64,000 nucleotides of DNA, from positions 176,109,494-176,173,493 of the forward strand of contig CM070899.1 in the NCBI GenBank assembly GCA_036417435.1, in the 5' to 3' direction. Each line of letters begins with the position of its first letter. Within the stretch, counting starts at the first letter, position 1. The stretch is from Inia geoffrensis (lineage: Eukaryota > Chordata > Mammalia > Artiodactyla > Iniidae). The notes below the pieces were generated by a model, which had not been told where the DNA came from, ran no database searches, and was given only the letters and a program-made list of their open reading frames with translations. Made by a program: the position numbers and the translations under genes. This document shows positions 12,601 to 24,680 of this stretch, one piece after another.

Positions 12601-13170
12601 TACATTGATTAATGGACATGACAACGAATTTATTTCTTACCACTTAAAAAAATGAAGGTCATTGCTTGAAATTTTGATGAGACTGAATTTTTCAAAAGGG
12701 ATCTCCTGCAGAGTCGTTTTAATGTAACAATTAATCAAACTTTAAACTTTCAGAAGATGTGAATACAGCATAATCTTTGTTAGATAACTTGAGAAATTTT
12801 AATTTTGATATACTTTGCCTGTTCAGAGGATTCAGTTAGAAACTATATCTCACATCTGAGGGCAAGCAGCCCATTTGAAGATGAGATATTTTAGAGGAAA
12901 ACCTTCTATTGACCTTCTTTTAATTTTTTATCTCTCATATTTTAGAGGAAAACCTTCTTTTGATAGTGGTTTGTCAAAGGTTTAAAATCTTTGTGAATTT
13001 TAAACTTGTTTAGAAAGTGTCCCCTGACTCTTTTCTTGCATCTTTCTCAAAGTTGGATACTTCTTTCTTGTGTTTTTATCCTAAAAACGATCCATCATAT
13101 ACATCTTCAGGACTTAGTAGGGAAACTTAAAGATGCTTCGAAAAGCCTGGAAAGAGCAACTCAGTTGTAA
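9515..13170 (+). CDS. COMMD3: COMM domain-containing protein 3 (spliced, 8 coding exons, 195 aa)
   Basis: COMMD proteins are subunits of the CCC/Commander complex, which works with retriever and the WASH complex to recycle membrane proteins from endosomes; several also modulate NF-kB. Coding exons are 9515-9653, 10994-11105, 11212-11275, 11369-11403, 11764-11824, 11920-11976, 12069-12128 and 13111-13170. They sum to 588 nt: 195 codons plus TAA, the size I recall for mammalian COMMD3. All introns are GT-AG. The protein starts MELSEYVQKGFQML and ends KSLERATQL. Residues 1 to about 115 are the helical HN domain. The COMM domain follows (about 120-190), with the conserved Trp in 'DVSWHLEYQ' (exon 5) and the 'MYRPAYLVTLNVE' strand region. 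The ATG at 9515 is chosen because the conserved N-terminus begins there, although the frame stays open upstream. BMI1 follows on the same strand. Confidence 0.96.
10994..11105 (+). CDS. COMMD3: COMMD3 coding exon 2
   Basis: Acceptor TTTTAG|AT and donor AG|GTACAG. Encodes 'DHPDLKHIDPVVLKHCHAAA' onward to residue 84. The donor leaves phase 2, the phase that would also keep frame with BMI1 exon 2. Confidence 0.95.
11212..11275 (+). CDS. COMMD3: COMMD3 coding exon 3
   Basis: Follows a strong polypyrimidine tract ending TTTAG|C. Encodes 'TYLEDCKFDSERIELFCTEY' plus Q, ending in phase 0 before GTTACT, a weak-looking donor. Confidence 0.94.
11369..11403 (+). CDS. COMMD3: COMMD3 coding exon 4 (35-nt small exon)
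   Basis: Encodes 'NNRNSLEILLG' plus a split codon. Acceptor CCTCCCAG, donor AG|GTAGGT, phase 2. At 35 nt it is the shortest coding exon of the gene. Confidence 0.93.
11764..11824 (+). CDS. COMMD3: COMMD3 coding exon 5
   Basis: Encodes 'IGRSFPHITDVSWHLEYQIK', the start of the COMM domain with its conserved Trp. Acceptor TTTCAG, donor AAG|GTAAAG, phase 0. Confidence 0.94.
11920..11976 (+). CDS. COMMD3: COMMD3 coding exon 6
   Basis: Encodes 'TNQLDKMYRPAYLVTLNVE' within the COMM domain. Both ends are phase 0. Confidence 0.94.
12069..12128 (+). CDS. COMMD3: COMMD3 coding exon 7
   Basis: Encodes 'NTDSRSHPEISFSCNMEQLQ'; both ends phase 0, donor CAG|GTACAG. The second frame of this exon is also open throughout, which matters for read-through splicing into BMI1. 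Confidence 0.94.
12884..12959. repeat. Local 22-bp direct duplication in COMMD3 intron 7
   Basis: The block 'atattttagaggaaaacc' plus 'ttct' occurs twice about 54 bp apart, beginning near 12884 and 12938. No known repeat family is recognised around it. Confidence 0.7.
13111..13170 (+). CDS. COMMD3: COMMD3 coding exon 8 (C-terminus, stop)
   Basis: Acceptor CTTCAG|GAC. Encodes 'DLVGKLKDASKSLERATQL' and ends with TAA at 13168-13170. A 3' UTR of roughly 300 nt follows. Confidence 0.95.
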   Translation, partial: DLVGKLKDASKSLERATQL

Positions 13171-13475
13171 CTTGGGGAAGTTAACGATCTGCCCCGGTCT
13201 AGAGGAAGACCAGGAACGCCTTGCCGTCCGCCGAACCATCGTTTCTGCGAGCTGGATTTCAGGAGAACAAATTTTTTCTTTTGGATTTCTGTCACTCATC
13301 AATTTTGACACTTTTTTTTTTTACACTTGTGAAAGGGTTAAGAGGGAAAGTCTGCCTAAGTATTTGAATCATCTTTAGTATTATCCGTACACTGATCATA
13401 TTTGATCTTTTCCAAGTCTTCCAAAAGGAAGCAGACAGTATTATATTCTGAATAAATAAGTTGTTCCCACTAAAG
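13171..13475 (+). terminator. COMMD3: COMMD3 3' UTR and poly(A) signal
   Basis: AATAAA at 13451-13456 lies 281 nt after the COMMD3 stop and is the likely cleavage signal; a T/G-rich stretch (gttgttccc, gagtttgtttgg) follows. The BMI1 CpG island begins only about 120 bp further on, leaving almost no intergenic buffer. Confidence 0.7.
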
Positions 13476-14459
13476 AGTGCTGAGAGTTTGTTTGGATTTC
13501 AGTTTGTTAATTATTACTTTGAAAACGCAGACACGATTGGCGTTAAGTTTTAACGATCGCCTCTTCTCAGGATTAAAGTTAAGCGTAGTGGGAAAGGATG
13601 CGATCTTCGGGATTGCCTGAAGACCCCAGCTTCGGGACGTGGGGAAAGGGCGCGGTCGCCCCGCGCCGGGAGCTGGCCCGTCCCGTTACCTGTGCCCGAG
13701 GGCTCGCCCGCAGCCCGACCCTCGCCCGTGGGGCTCCGGAGGCCCGGCCCGGCCGGCCCTGTGCGGAGCCCCTGCCCGGAGCGAGCGGCTGCCCGCTCGC
13801 GCCCCGCCTCGGCCACTGGCGGGCGGGGAAGGGGGCCGGCGCGGCCGCGGGAAGACTGGGGCGGGCGCTGTTGTTTCCGCGAGCCCAACTCGGTCGCAGG
13901 TTCCGCGCCGCGCCGCCGGAGTCTGGGCCGCAGCCCGTGGGGCCGAGCGGGGGGCGGTGGCCGGGCGCTCTCCTCGGCTGGAGCCCGCGGACGTGTGCAT
14001 CGCGGGCGGAGGCGGGCGGCGGCAAGAAAGAAATAACGGGGGGTGGGGTGGGCTGAACTGCTTGCGGGGCCGAAGCGATGCCCGCGCCGAGAGCAGGGTG
14101 GCGCGTGTGGCGCTGTGGAGAAATGTCTCCGCAGCCGCGCCAGCGCCGCCGCCGCGCCGAGCGAGGGGGAGGGGGCCGGGTCCGAGGGGAGGGGGCGGCC
14201 GCGGGCCCGACTACACCGACACTAATTCCCAGGCCGCCCTTAAGGAATGAGGGGAGCACGTGACCCGGTGGGGGGGCGGCGGGGGGAGGGGGCGGGCGGA
14301 CTCTGAGCCATTTTGGAGCCGGTGTCAGTTTCCACTCTGCCTTCAGCGGTGCTTTTTTTTTTTTTCCACCCTCCCCTCCCCCCTCCTCAGCCTTCCTCCC
14401 CTCCCCCCGCCTCTCCGCACGCACACACACGGCGCCCCCACTCCCCCTCCTCCCCCCAC

Positions 14460-14941
14460 GGCAACTATGAAATAATAATCGTAGTATTAAAGGCAGAGAT
14501 CGGGGCGAGACAATGGGGATGTTGGCGAGGGAGCCCCGATCCGGATTAGAAACACCTCCCAGCCCCGCAGAATAATACTGATCGCGCCCCCTCCGCGCGC
14601 TCCCTCCCCCGAGTGCGGAGCGGGAGGAGGCGGCGGCGGCCGAGGAGGAGGAGGAGGAGGCCCAGGAGGAGGAGGCGTTGGAGGCCGACAAGGAGGAGGA
14701 GGAGGCCGCGGAGGAGGAGGCCGAGGCGGAGGAGGAGGAGGAGGCCGGGCTCGGGAGGCAGCATGAGCCGAGCGCGGCGGCCGCGGCTCCTCTCGGCTGC
14801 GCTCGTTGCCCATTGACAGCAGCGTCTGCAGCTCGCTTCAAGATGGCCGCTTGGCTCACATTCATTTTCTGCTGAACGACTTTTAACTTTCATTGTCTTT
14901 TCCGCCCGCTGCGATCGCTTCTCGCCGGCTTCTTTTTCCGG
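14460..14941 (+). other. BMI1: BMI1 non-coding exon 1 (5' UTR)
   Basis: The 3' end is set by the donor CCG G|GTACGT at 14942; joining 14941 to 19785 gives 'ccgg|gatcttttatc', which agrees with the human leader as I remember it. The 5' end is approximate. The exon contains a long GGA/GAGG purine tract (14625-14750) that could form a G-quadruplex-like structure, and several short ATG uORFs listed separately. Confidence 0.75.
14466..14875 (+). other. Cluster of upstream ORFs in the BMI1 leader
   Basis: Four ATG-initiated uORFs end inside exon 1. They are ATG AAA TAA at 14466-14474, a 20-codon frame at 14513-14575, a 17-codon frame at 14763-14816, and a 10-codon frame at 14843-14875 (MAAWLTFIFC) whose ATG has a good context (aagATGG). 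None overlaps the BMI1 start. If the transcription start is downstream of 14466 the first would be lost. Confidence 0.7.
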
Positions 14942-17830
14942 GTACGTAGGAGGCGAGGCGCCTCCGGGACGGGGCCTGGGGGCGGCGAGGGTCGCGCCGG
15001 GCTCGGACCGGCCGCCGGTGGACTGGGAGCGGCCCCCCCGCGCCTCGCCCGCGCCGGTCGGGAGGGCGCTGACAGCGTGGGCGCCGAGCCCCGCGCCGCC
15101 GCCGCCCGCCGCCCGCCGGCCCCGCGCGCCGCCCGGCCCCGCGCGCCGCCCGCGCCCGCGAGCGCGCGCCCGCCGCCGCCCGCCGACTCCCGCGGCGCCG
15201 GGACCGACCCGCAGCCCGCGCCGCCGCCGCCAGCCGGCCTCGGCGCCGCTCCAGCCGCCGCCCGCTCCAGCCCGGACGCGCCGCGCGCGGCCCCACGTTT
15301 TAGTTCCTTTCTCCCCCGAGCGCCCCTCTACACCCTCGCGACGCACATGGCCCCCGAGAAGAACACTTCTATTTGCAGCTTCTGCGGCTCTCCCGGCCAC
15401 GGCGCCTTTTGTTGAGAGGTAGATTTTGATGAAACGGGGACGGGTGCCTGAAATCGGGAGCTGTTTGGGTCAAGTGGCTTCCCTCCTCTCCCGAAGAAAG
15501 GGCTTTGGAGGGGTTCAAACAGCCAGAGAACGCCCCCATTTTATAGGGACGGGTTGCGTGGGGGGCAGCGATCCCGCCAAGGTGGATGTTAGGCTGGTGA
15601 GAGCCCGAACAAAAATGTTATTAACTTAAGTTGGAGGGACACTTGTGAGAAATTGGATGGCTTGTAAGATGGCGGTTCCCAGTTGTTTCCAAGGTCTCCT
15701 GCGTTTGTGTTTAAAATGGTAAAGTTTTCAAGGTGTTATTTGTTGGGAGTCTTGGATAAGTTCTTCACACATTACTTGGGACGTGCTCGCTGGGAAGTGG
15801 GCATTTCAAATTTGGAGCTTTTTTTGGAGTGATGATGGTGAGTGGACGTTAGTCTTGCAAGAGGTTTCCTCTCTTTCTTTTTTCCTCTTTCTGTTTTTTT
15901 CTCTCTCAGAGAGTACAGTTTTTCTCTCAGTCTCTAGTATGGGATGCACTTAGAACCATGACTCAAGTCCACAACGTTTTACAGGTTTTGCTAAATGTCA
16001 GCTTAGGTCATGTGGTGAGGAGATGCTTTGGAAAACGAGCACTAAAAAGTTGATGGCATATGTTTACGCAGTCTTTTGGGTTTGACAGCCGTATAGCATG
16101 ATCTTTTTTCAAAAGATTTACAGTTAATAATAGGAAGTAAACAAGTATAGAGACTTTGATCATTCCCAATTGCAATAAAAGGATTTAGTGGGCTTAGTGG
16201 TCACGGTTCAGTATTTGAAATACAAGCATGTATTAACCCCTTCCCTTAAGGTAGGCAAAATTCTGGGCATATTTATTCAAATCCAAGTGTAGGTTGGTGA
16301 TGCCCTAGAATGTTATGAGTAGTTCAACCTATATTTTATAGGAAGCTTAACCCCCAAGTTCTGGAAACATATTATTTGCCACGCTAAAGTCTTGAAACTT
16401 AAGGATGCCAATTGTTAACAGCATATGCTAACTTATGAGACTATATTAACATTTGAGTTTTATTTTAAGTAGAATCCCTTAGAGGTTGATTTTGTGGGCA
16501 TTTTTTTTTTAATATTTGAGTTCATTCCCATACATCTCCCCCAAAGTGCAAAGGTGTTTGAAATAATCTACTTGTGGAAATTTACACCTAGTATCTTTAA
16601 AGCCATGTAAGTCACTGTGTATGCATGTGTGTATGTATACACACACATATACACACGCTTCTGTAAGAAAAGTGAGCATTTAGTTGTACTCGAAAAATCC
16701 ATTAATGTTCTACCACAAGTCCTTGGATGTGCATTAAGTGCCCCCAAAGGTAAAATTCTCCCTAGAAGTCAAGTTAACCCCAACTTTACCCATACTTGTA
16801 TTGGGCTGGGAACCCCAACTGGGGTTATGGAGTTCATTTGCATTTGTTAGATTGCAGTAGTCAAGCTGATTGTTAACATAAGAACTTGCTTCTGTTTTCC
16901 TTCATTTTGACATTACTGGTGTTAGGCCTCCAACTAAAGTGACAGCCCCAACTGAGTATGTTATAACGGCAAGTTTAAACTATTGAGTATTTTTTCCATT
17001 GTATGTTTGGTGCATTTTTGCTTGCTTAGTTGGCAGTTTCTGTGGTGGAACCTAGAAGGTTTTCCTTTTTAAGGTGCAAGAGATTGTTTCTGAAACCTTA
17101 TCAAGCATGTCAGATGTTTTGGAAGTCTTCATTAGGTTCCCAGTACTTTCAAGTGGTATAAAAGATAAAGAACTGATTCTTATACAAGTAACAAAGTCGT
17201 ATTTACTAGCATTATAAATGGTTATAGGGTTGTGGTCAAATTCTTGTGAATTGAAGTAGAGGTGTTGTGTGAATTAAGACTTAAAATGAATTTGAAAGGG
17301 TTTTGGTCAAGTACATGAGACTTAAACGTTCAAAGCCAACCAGTAGATAACCTTTCACTGAAGTCTGATTGTTCTCTGTGTTAATATTTGTGTTTGTCTC
17401 GTGTTGATTTTATGTAAAGTAGAGGAGAAATAAAGGCAGCTGTTTTTATTGATGCCCCTTCCTGAACTTCATGATCGGTGGCATTAGTATGATGTGCTTT
17501 TGCAAGGGGACAGAAGTATCACCTTGCTAACTATCTTTCTAGTAAAGGTCCTGCTGTTTCATAAGGAGAGTTTTCTTTGAGAACCAAGAAGGCTTGTCTT
17601 TAATCACCAAGTACAATAGAATTAAATATTGCTACTCTTTAGGGACACTGCTCCATCCACAACTCCTCTGTAATCCCACTTAGATTTATATTAACAACAT
17701 GTTGACAATATTCCTCTAAACAAGTCATCCAAAGATAACTGAGGAGTCCACACATGACGTTTTCTGGTTGAAGTCACTGGTTGCCACTGTGGTCACTTTT
17801 CATAAAAGAGGCTTTGTTTTGTTTTTACCG

Positions 17831-17833
<3 letters not shown>

Positions 17834-17873
<40 letters not shown>
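17834..17873. repeat. TG dinucleotide microsatellite
   Basis: An uninterrupted run of about 19 tg units in BMI1 intron 1, likely length-polymorphic. Confidence 0.95.
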
Positions 17874-17874
<1 letters not shown>

Positions 17875-18679
17875 AGTACTCTAAAACTTTTAGTTTCAGC
17901 CATTGAGCTGTGTTGATTAGTATTTCCCTCTTCCGCATTAAAATTCCCTGAGAATTAAAACCTCAGATGCATCTTCAAGTTTCACAAGTTCCTAGATTTC
18001 TGTTCAAGGCAGCTTTGAGAATGTGCTTCAGATAAGTCTGGAAGCTTAGTCTTATTTCAGATTCTGAAATGAATGGAGTGGGAGTAAGAAATGCATTTTT
18101 CAAGCATACTGCACGAAGTAATTGACTTCCCTGATTGTCCGCTATTGTATTGTTGCTGACAGTTCCCCACCGTGACTTTTCTGTAACATACGATATCTGT
18201 TGGGAATAGCATTTCATTGTGTGGGGTTTGCATGGAGGTGAGGCTGAGAAAATGACATTTGTTTTTCTCTGCTCTCGGTGCTCTGGGTTGACAAGGTGTT
18301 GATTTAGCGTTGGGAATGGGCTGGTCACATGGTTCTTTACTTATTGTCACTGCCATCGATTCAGGTAGTTTTTCTTGCCTCTATCCAGCATAGCTCAGGT
18401 AAAACACAAGGTTTTGCCCACTCCTTGTCTGCTATGAAACATTTCAGTTTTCAGCCTTTCCAAAACTTTGTATCGCTCATCCTAATCTACAGAAGAACTT
18501 CCTATTAGAGAAGAAAGCTTTAAAGAGTTTCAGTTCAATAAACAATTGCAATTTGAGCCTGACGGTTTCGGGCTAAGTGCACAGTTGGCAATTCTCAAAA
18601 GATCCCTTCATGAAATTTCTGACCTAGTGATTGCTAACAGGAGAGACCGAAAGAGTCAAGATCTGAAAGAAGCTCTTCG

Positions 18680-19220
18680 CGCCGAGTCGACGTGGAAAGA
18701 GGCCCCCAAGAGTGTCCGAAATGGCCGGAGTGCGGTTTGCATTTTCCTTTACCATTGCACGCTCCGGGGTCCCCCAGGCTGTCTGCCGGGTCGCCTCGGG
18801 CCAGGATCCTGCTCCCCAGCGCGGCGGGCCTCGTGGGGCCGCCCCACCCCCGCGCTGCGCGCCCGCACCCCACCCCGCCCCCGCGCGGCCCCGCCCCCGC
18901 GCCGTGCCGGCCCCTCCCCCGCGCCCGCCGCTGCCGCCGCCCGGCAGTCCCGCACGCCCGCCGAAGCTACGGGCTCGGCCCGGCTCCGCGCGGAGTTGCA
19001 GCGGTGGCCGGATGCCAAGTGTAAGTGTAAGTTGCTATGGAAACCCCGACAGAGGCGAGTTCCGAATCCGGAGCGAGACGGAGCCCCGGGCGCCGCCGGA
19101 TCCGCCCCCTCCGCATCCCGGCCTCCCGGCCCCCGGCCCCCGGGCGTCCGCGCGCTCAGGCCCCAGCCCGAGGCCGACTCGAGGTGCTTCTCCTGCGGCC
19201 CCAGCACCCAGCTCCGGAAA
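18680..19220 (+). promoter_or_regulatory. Second CpG island inside BMI1 intron 1
   Basis: CpG density jumps from ordinary intron level to island level over about 540 bp and drops again. It contains GC boxes (ccccgcccc) and two tandem consensus splice donors, GTAAGT at 19021 and 19027, each preceded by AGT. This makes it a candidate alternative promoter with an alternative first exon. No coding exon is supported in it. What it does is inference. Confidence 0.55.
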
Positions 19221-19784
19221 TGCCAGGGATGCAGATAGAGCAGAATTTGCTTTCCCTTTGTATCGCGTCAAAACGTGCCAGGTTCTGGTTGCCGGAACCG
19301 CTTAAAACAACCAGAACCCCTGGGAAGCCAGGGCATGCTCCTGGATTTTCGATCGAAGATCCATAAGGAAGTTTTACCCTAAATTTGGAGTCCTGGAACA
19401 AGCCCTAGCGGTTGGTAAATATCTGCGGGGAGCGTGTAGCGTCTGAAGCAGCCGTGGGGCTGCTGGGCTGGAGGACAAATGGAAGAAAGAGACCCGAATG
19501 CTCTCAGCTCCCAGCCCCCACCCCAGACCTTTTCTTCTCCCTCCTGGAATGACCTGAGGGACCAGAGATTACTTTTCTTGGATCCTTTTTCACCTTTTCA
19601 GTAGAATTGATTGAGGTCTGATCAGTGAATTCTTTCTGTAGAAGACGTTGGGACAGTCCAGCTGCACAGTGTTAAACGAGTTTTATGAACTCCTTCAGCA
19701 TTTCAGAGCATATAGTTGCTGGGAGTTGGAGATAATCTCGATTCTCTTTCTGTGAATTATGGCCAATATTTCTTTGTCTTGCAG

Positions 19785-22940
<3,156 letters not shown>

Positions 22941-24680
22941 TACCTGAGACTGTTGAGGAAAAAAATTTTAAACCCCTGATTTATATAGATATCTTCATGC
23001 CATTACAGCTTTATAGATGCTAATACATGTGACTATCGTCCAATTTGCTTTCTTTTGTAGTGACGTTAAATTTGGCTATAAAAGATGGACTAGATGTGAT
23101 ATTCATATGGACGTTAATTGAAAAGAAAGATTATTTCTCGAAAGAATTGATTTCTGAGAAAGCAGGCAAGATGTTTTCCTGTGTGTTAGGACAGATGTGA
23201 AATGGTTTCTGTAACCATTGTTTGGATTTGAAAATCTTCTGCAGTGGATATAAACATTGGGCCATAGTTTGTTAATCTCAACTAACGCCTACATTACATC
23301 CTCCCTGATTGTTCTTGTTATTATGCTGTTTTGTGAACCTGTAGAAAACAAGTGCTTTTTATCTTGAAATTCAACAAATGGAAAGAATATGCATAGAATA
23401 ATGCATTCTATGTAGCCATGTCACTGTGAATAACAATTTCTTGCATATTTAGCCATTTTGATTCCTGTTTGATTTTTACTTCTCTGTTGCTGCGCGAAAC
23501 CGATCAAAGGAAAGTAAACTTCAGTTTTACAATCTGTAAGCCTAAAAGCGGGTACTACCGTTTATTTTACTGACTTGTTTAAATGATTCGCTTTTGTATG
23601 AATCAGATGGCATTATGCTTATTGTACAATGCCATATTGGTATACGACATAACAGGAAACAGTATTGTATGATATATTTATAAATACTATAAAGAAAATA
23701 TTGTGTTTCATGCATTCAGAGATGGTTGTTAAAATTCTCCCAACTGGTTCGACCTTTGCAGATACCTATGTTTGAGCCTTATCACCATAGGATATTTTTA
23801 ATGTGGATATTTAATTCTAAATTTTGTTCCATTGGAAGCGATTGGCATATCGTAATACTGACTTTTCTCCAGTAATTCCTGTTTACTTTTAAAATTAATA
23901 GTTGCATTAAAGAAAGACTTTTCACTAAGGAAATTGGAAATGCTTTCTTCATTTCCCATTGCTTATGATGGAATTAATGTGTTTTTAAAATGCATATTGA
24001 TCGCTGTAATTCTAAAACAAATATTTTAAATAAACCAGCAAATTGCTGGAAGAAGGCATTTTATCTAAAATTATTTTAATATGTGGCATAGTGGAAATTT
24101 CAAACTTAAGAATTGCTTTTACAGTTATAAACAGTGGAATATGCCCTCTCTGTAACGTCTGGAAATAGAAGCAATTTATTGTGAGCTTCTACAGGTATTC
24201 GTTTTTAAATACAGTGAGCATGTTGAATTTAAAGTATGAATATCCCCAACAGTTTTCAGTTTGTGTTTTGCTTTGGTCGAACTTGTTCATCACCCATCAG
24301 TTATTTGTGAGGGTGTTTATTCTCTATGAATATTGTTTCATGTTTGTATGGGGAAATTGTAGTTAAACATTTCATTGTCCCCCGTCTGCAAAAGAAGCAC
24401 AATTCTATTGCTCTGTCTTGCTTATAGTCATTAAATCATTACTTTTACATATATTGCTGTTACTTCTGCTTTCTTTAAAGATACAGTAAATGAAGTTTTA
24501 TGAAACCACAAAATACATATATTTTTATTTTGACCTGAATTTGTACAGTCCCATTGTAAGTGTTGTTTCTAATGATAGATGTAAAATTAAATTTCATTTG
24601 TAATTGGAAAAAATCCAATAAAAAGGATATTCATTTAGAAAATAGCTAAGACTTTAATAAAAATTTGATATGAAAAGCAC
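22941..24680 (+). other. BMI1: BMI1 3' UTR with microRNA seed matches and poly(A) signals
   Basis: AT-rich 1.7-kb UTR without interspersed repeats. AATAAA signals lie at 24617-24622 and 24656-24661 (main end expected near 24675) and a possible early one at 24029-24034. Seed matches for microRNAs with reported BMI1 targeting are visible: CACTGTGA for miR-128 at 23422, CAGTATT for miR-200b/c at 23660, CATTTCA for miR-203 at 24368 and AAGCACAA for miR-218 at 24395. Seed matches are seen directly; use in this species is inference. Confidence 0.8.

Larger units (their letters stand above)
13590..15420 (+). promoter_or_regulatory. BMI1: BMI1 CpG island / promoter region
   Basis: About 1.8 kb of very GC- and CpG-rich DNA spans the sequence upstream of BMI1, exon 1 and the start of intron 1. 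A CACGTG E-box lies at 14257-14262; a MYC-responsive E-box is known in the human BMI1 promoter, and this is the likely counterpart (inference). 'ccattttggagcc' at about 14310 and a polypyrimidine tract at 14350-14410 sit just before the presumed start region. There is no obvious TATA box. The long GC-rich open frames on both strands here are composition artefacts. Confidence 0.8.
14942..19784 (+). other. BMI1: BMI1 intron 1
   Basis: A 4.8-kb intron between non-coding exon 1 and the ATG exon. Its first 480 bp belong to the promoter CpG island. The middle (15450-18650) is unique AT-rich DNA with a tg microsatellite and a short alternating purine-pyrimidine stretch (16617-16660). A second CpG island sits at 18680-19220. 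Almost no interspersed repeats are recognisable in it. Confidence 0.8.

Noticed and set aside
13579..14865. Long open frame of over 400 codons on the minus strand, and several overlapping frames on the plus strand
   Set aside because: It lies in the BMI1 CpG island, where high GC removes stop codons in all frames; the peptides are low-complexity Ala, Pro, Arg and Ser runs without family resemblance.
14678..14875. Poly-Glu frame in BMI1 exon 1
   Set aside because: It has no ATG at its beginning (TTG only) and is the translation of the GGA repeat; only the last 10 codons from 14843 start with ATG.
15347..15415. Short ATG peptide ending in a zinc-knuckle-like Cys/His pattern (CSFCGSPGHGAFC)
   Set aside because: The spacing C-x2-C-x4-H-x3-C is one residue short of the CCHC knuckle, it is only 22 codons long, and it lies in the intron 1 CpG island.
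19181..19238. Cys-rich peptide 'RCFSCGPSTQLRKCQGCR' at the end of a frame in the second CpG island
   Set aside because: It has MYND-like spacing by eye, but no supporting domain around it, no splice context, and it sits past the candidate donors; probably chance.
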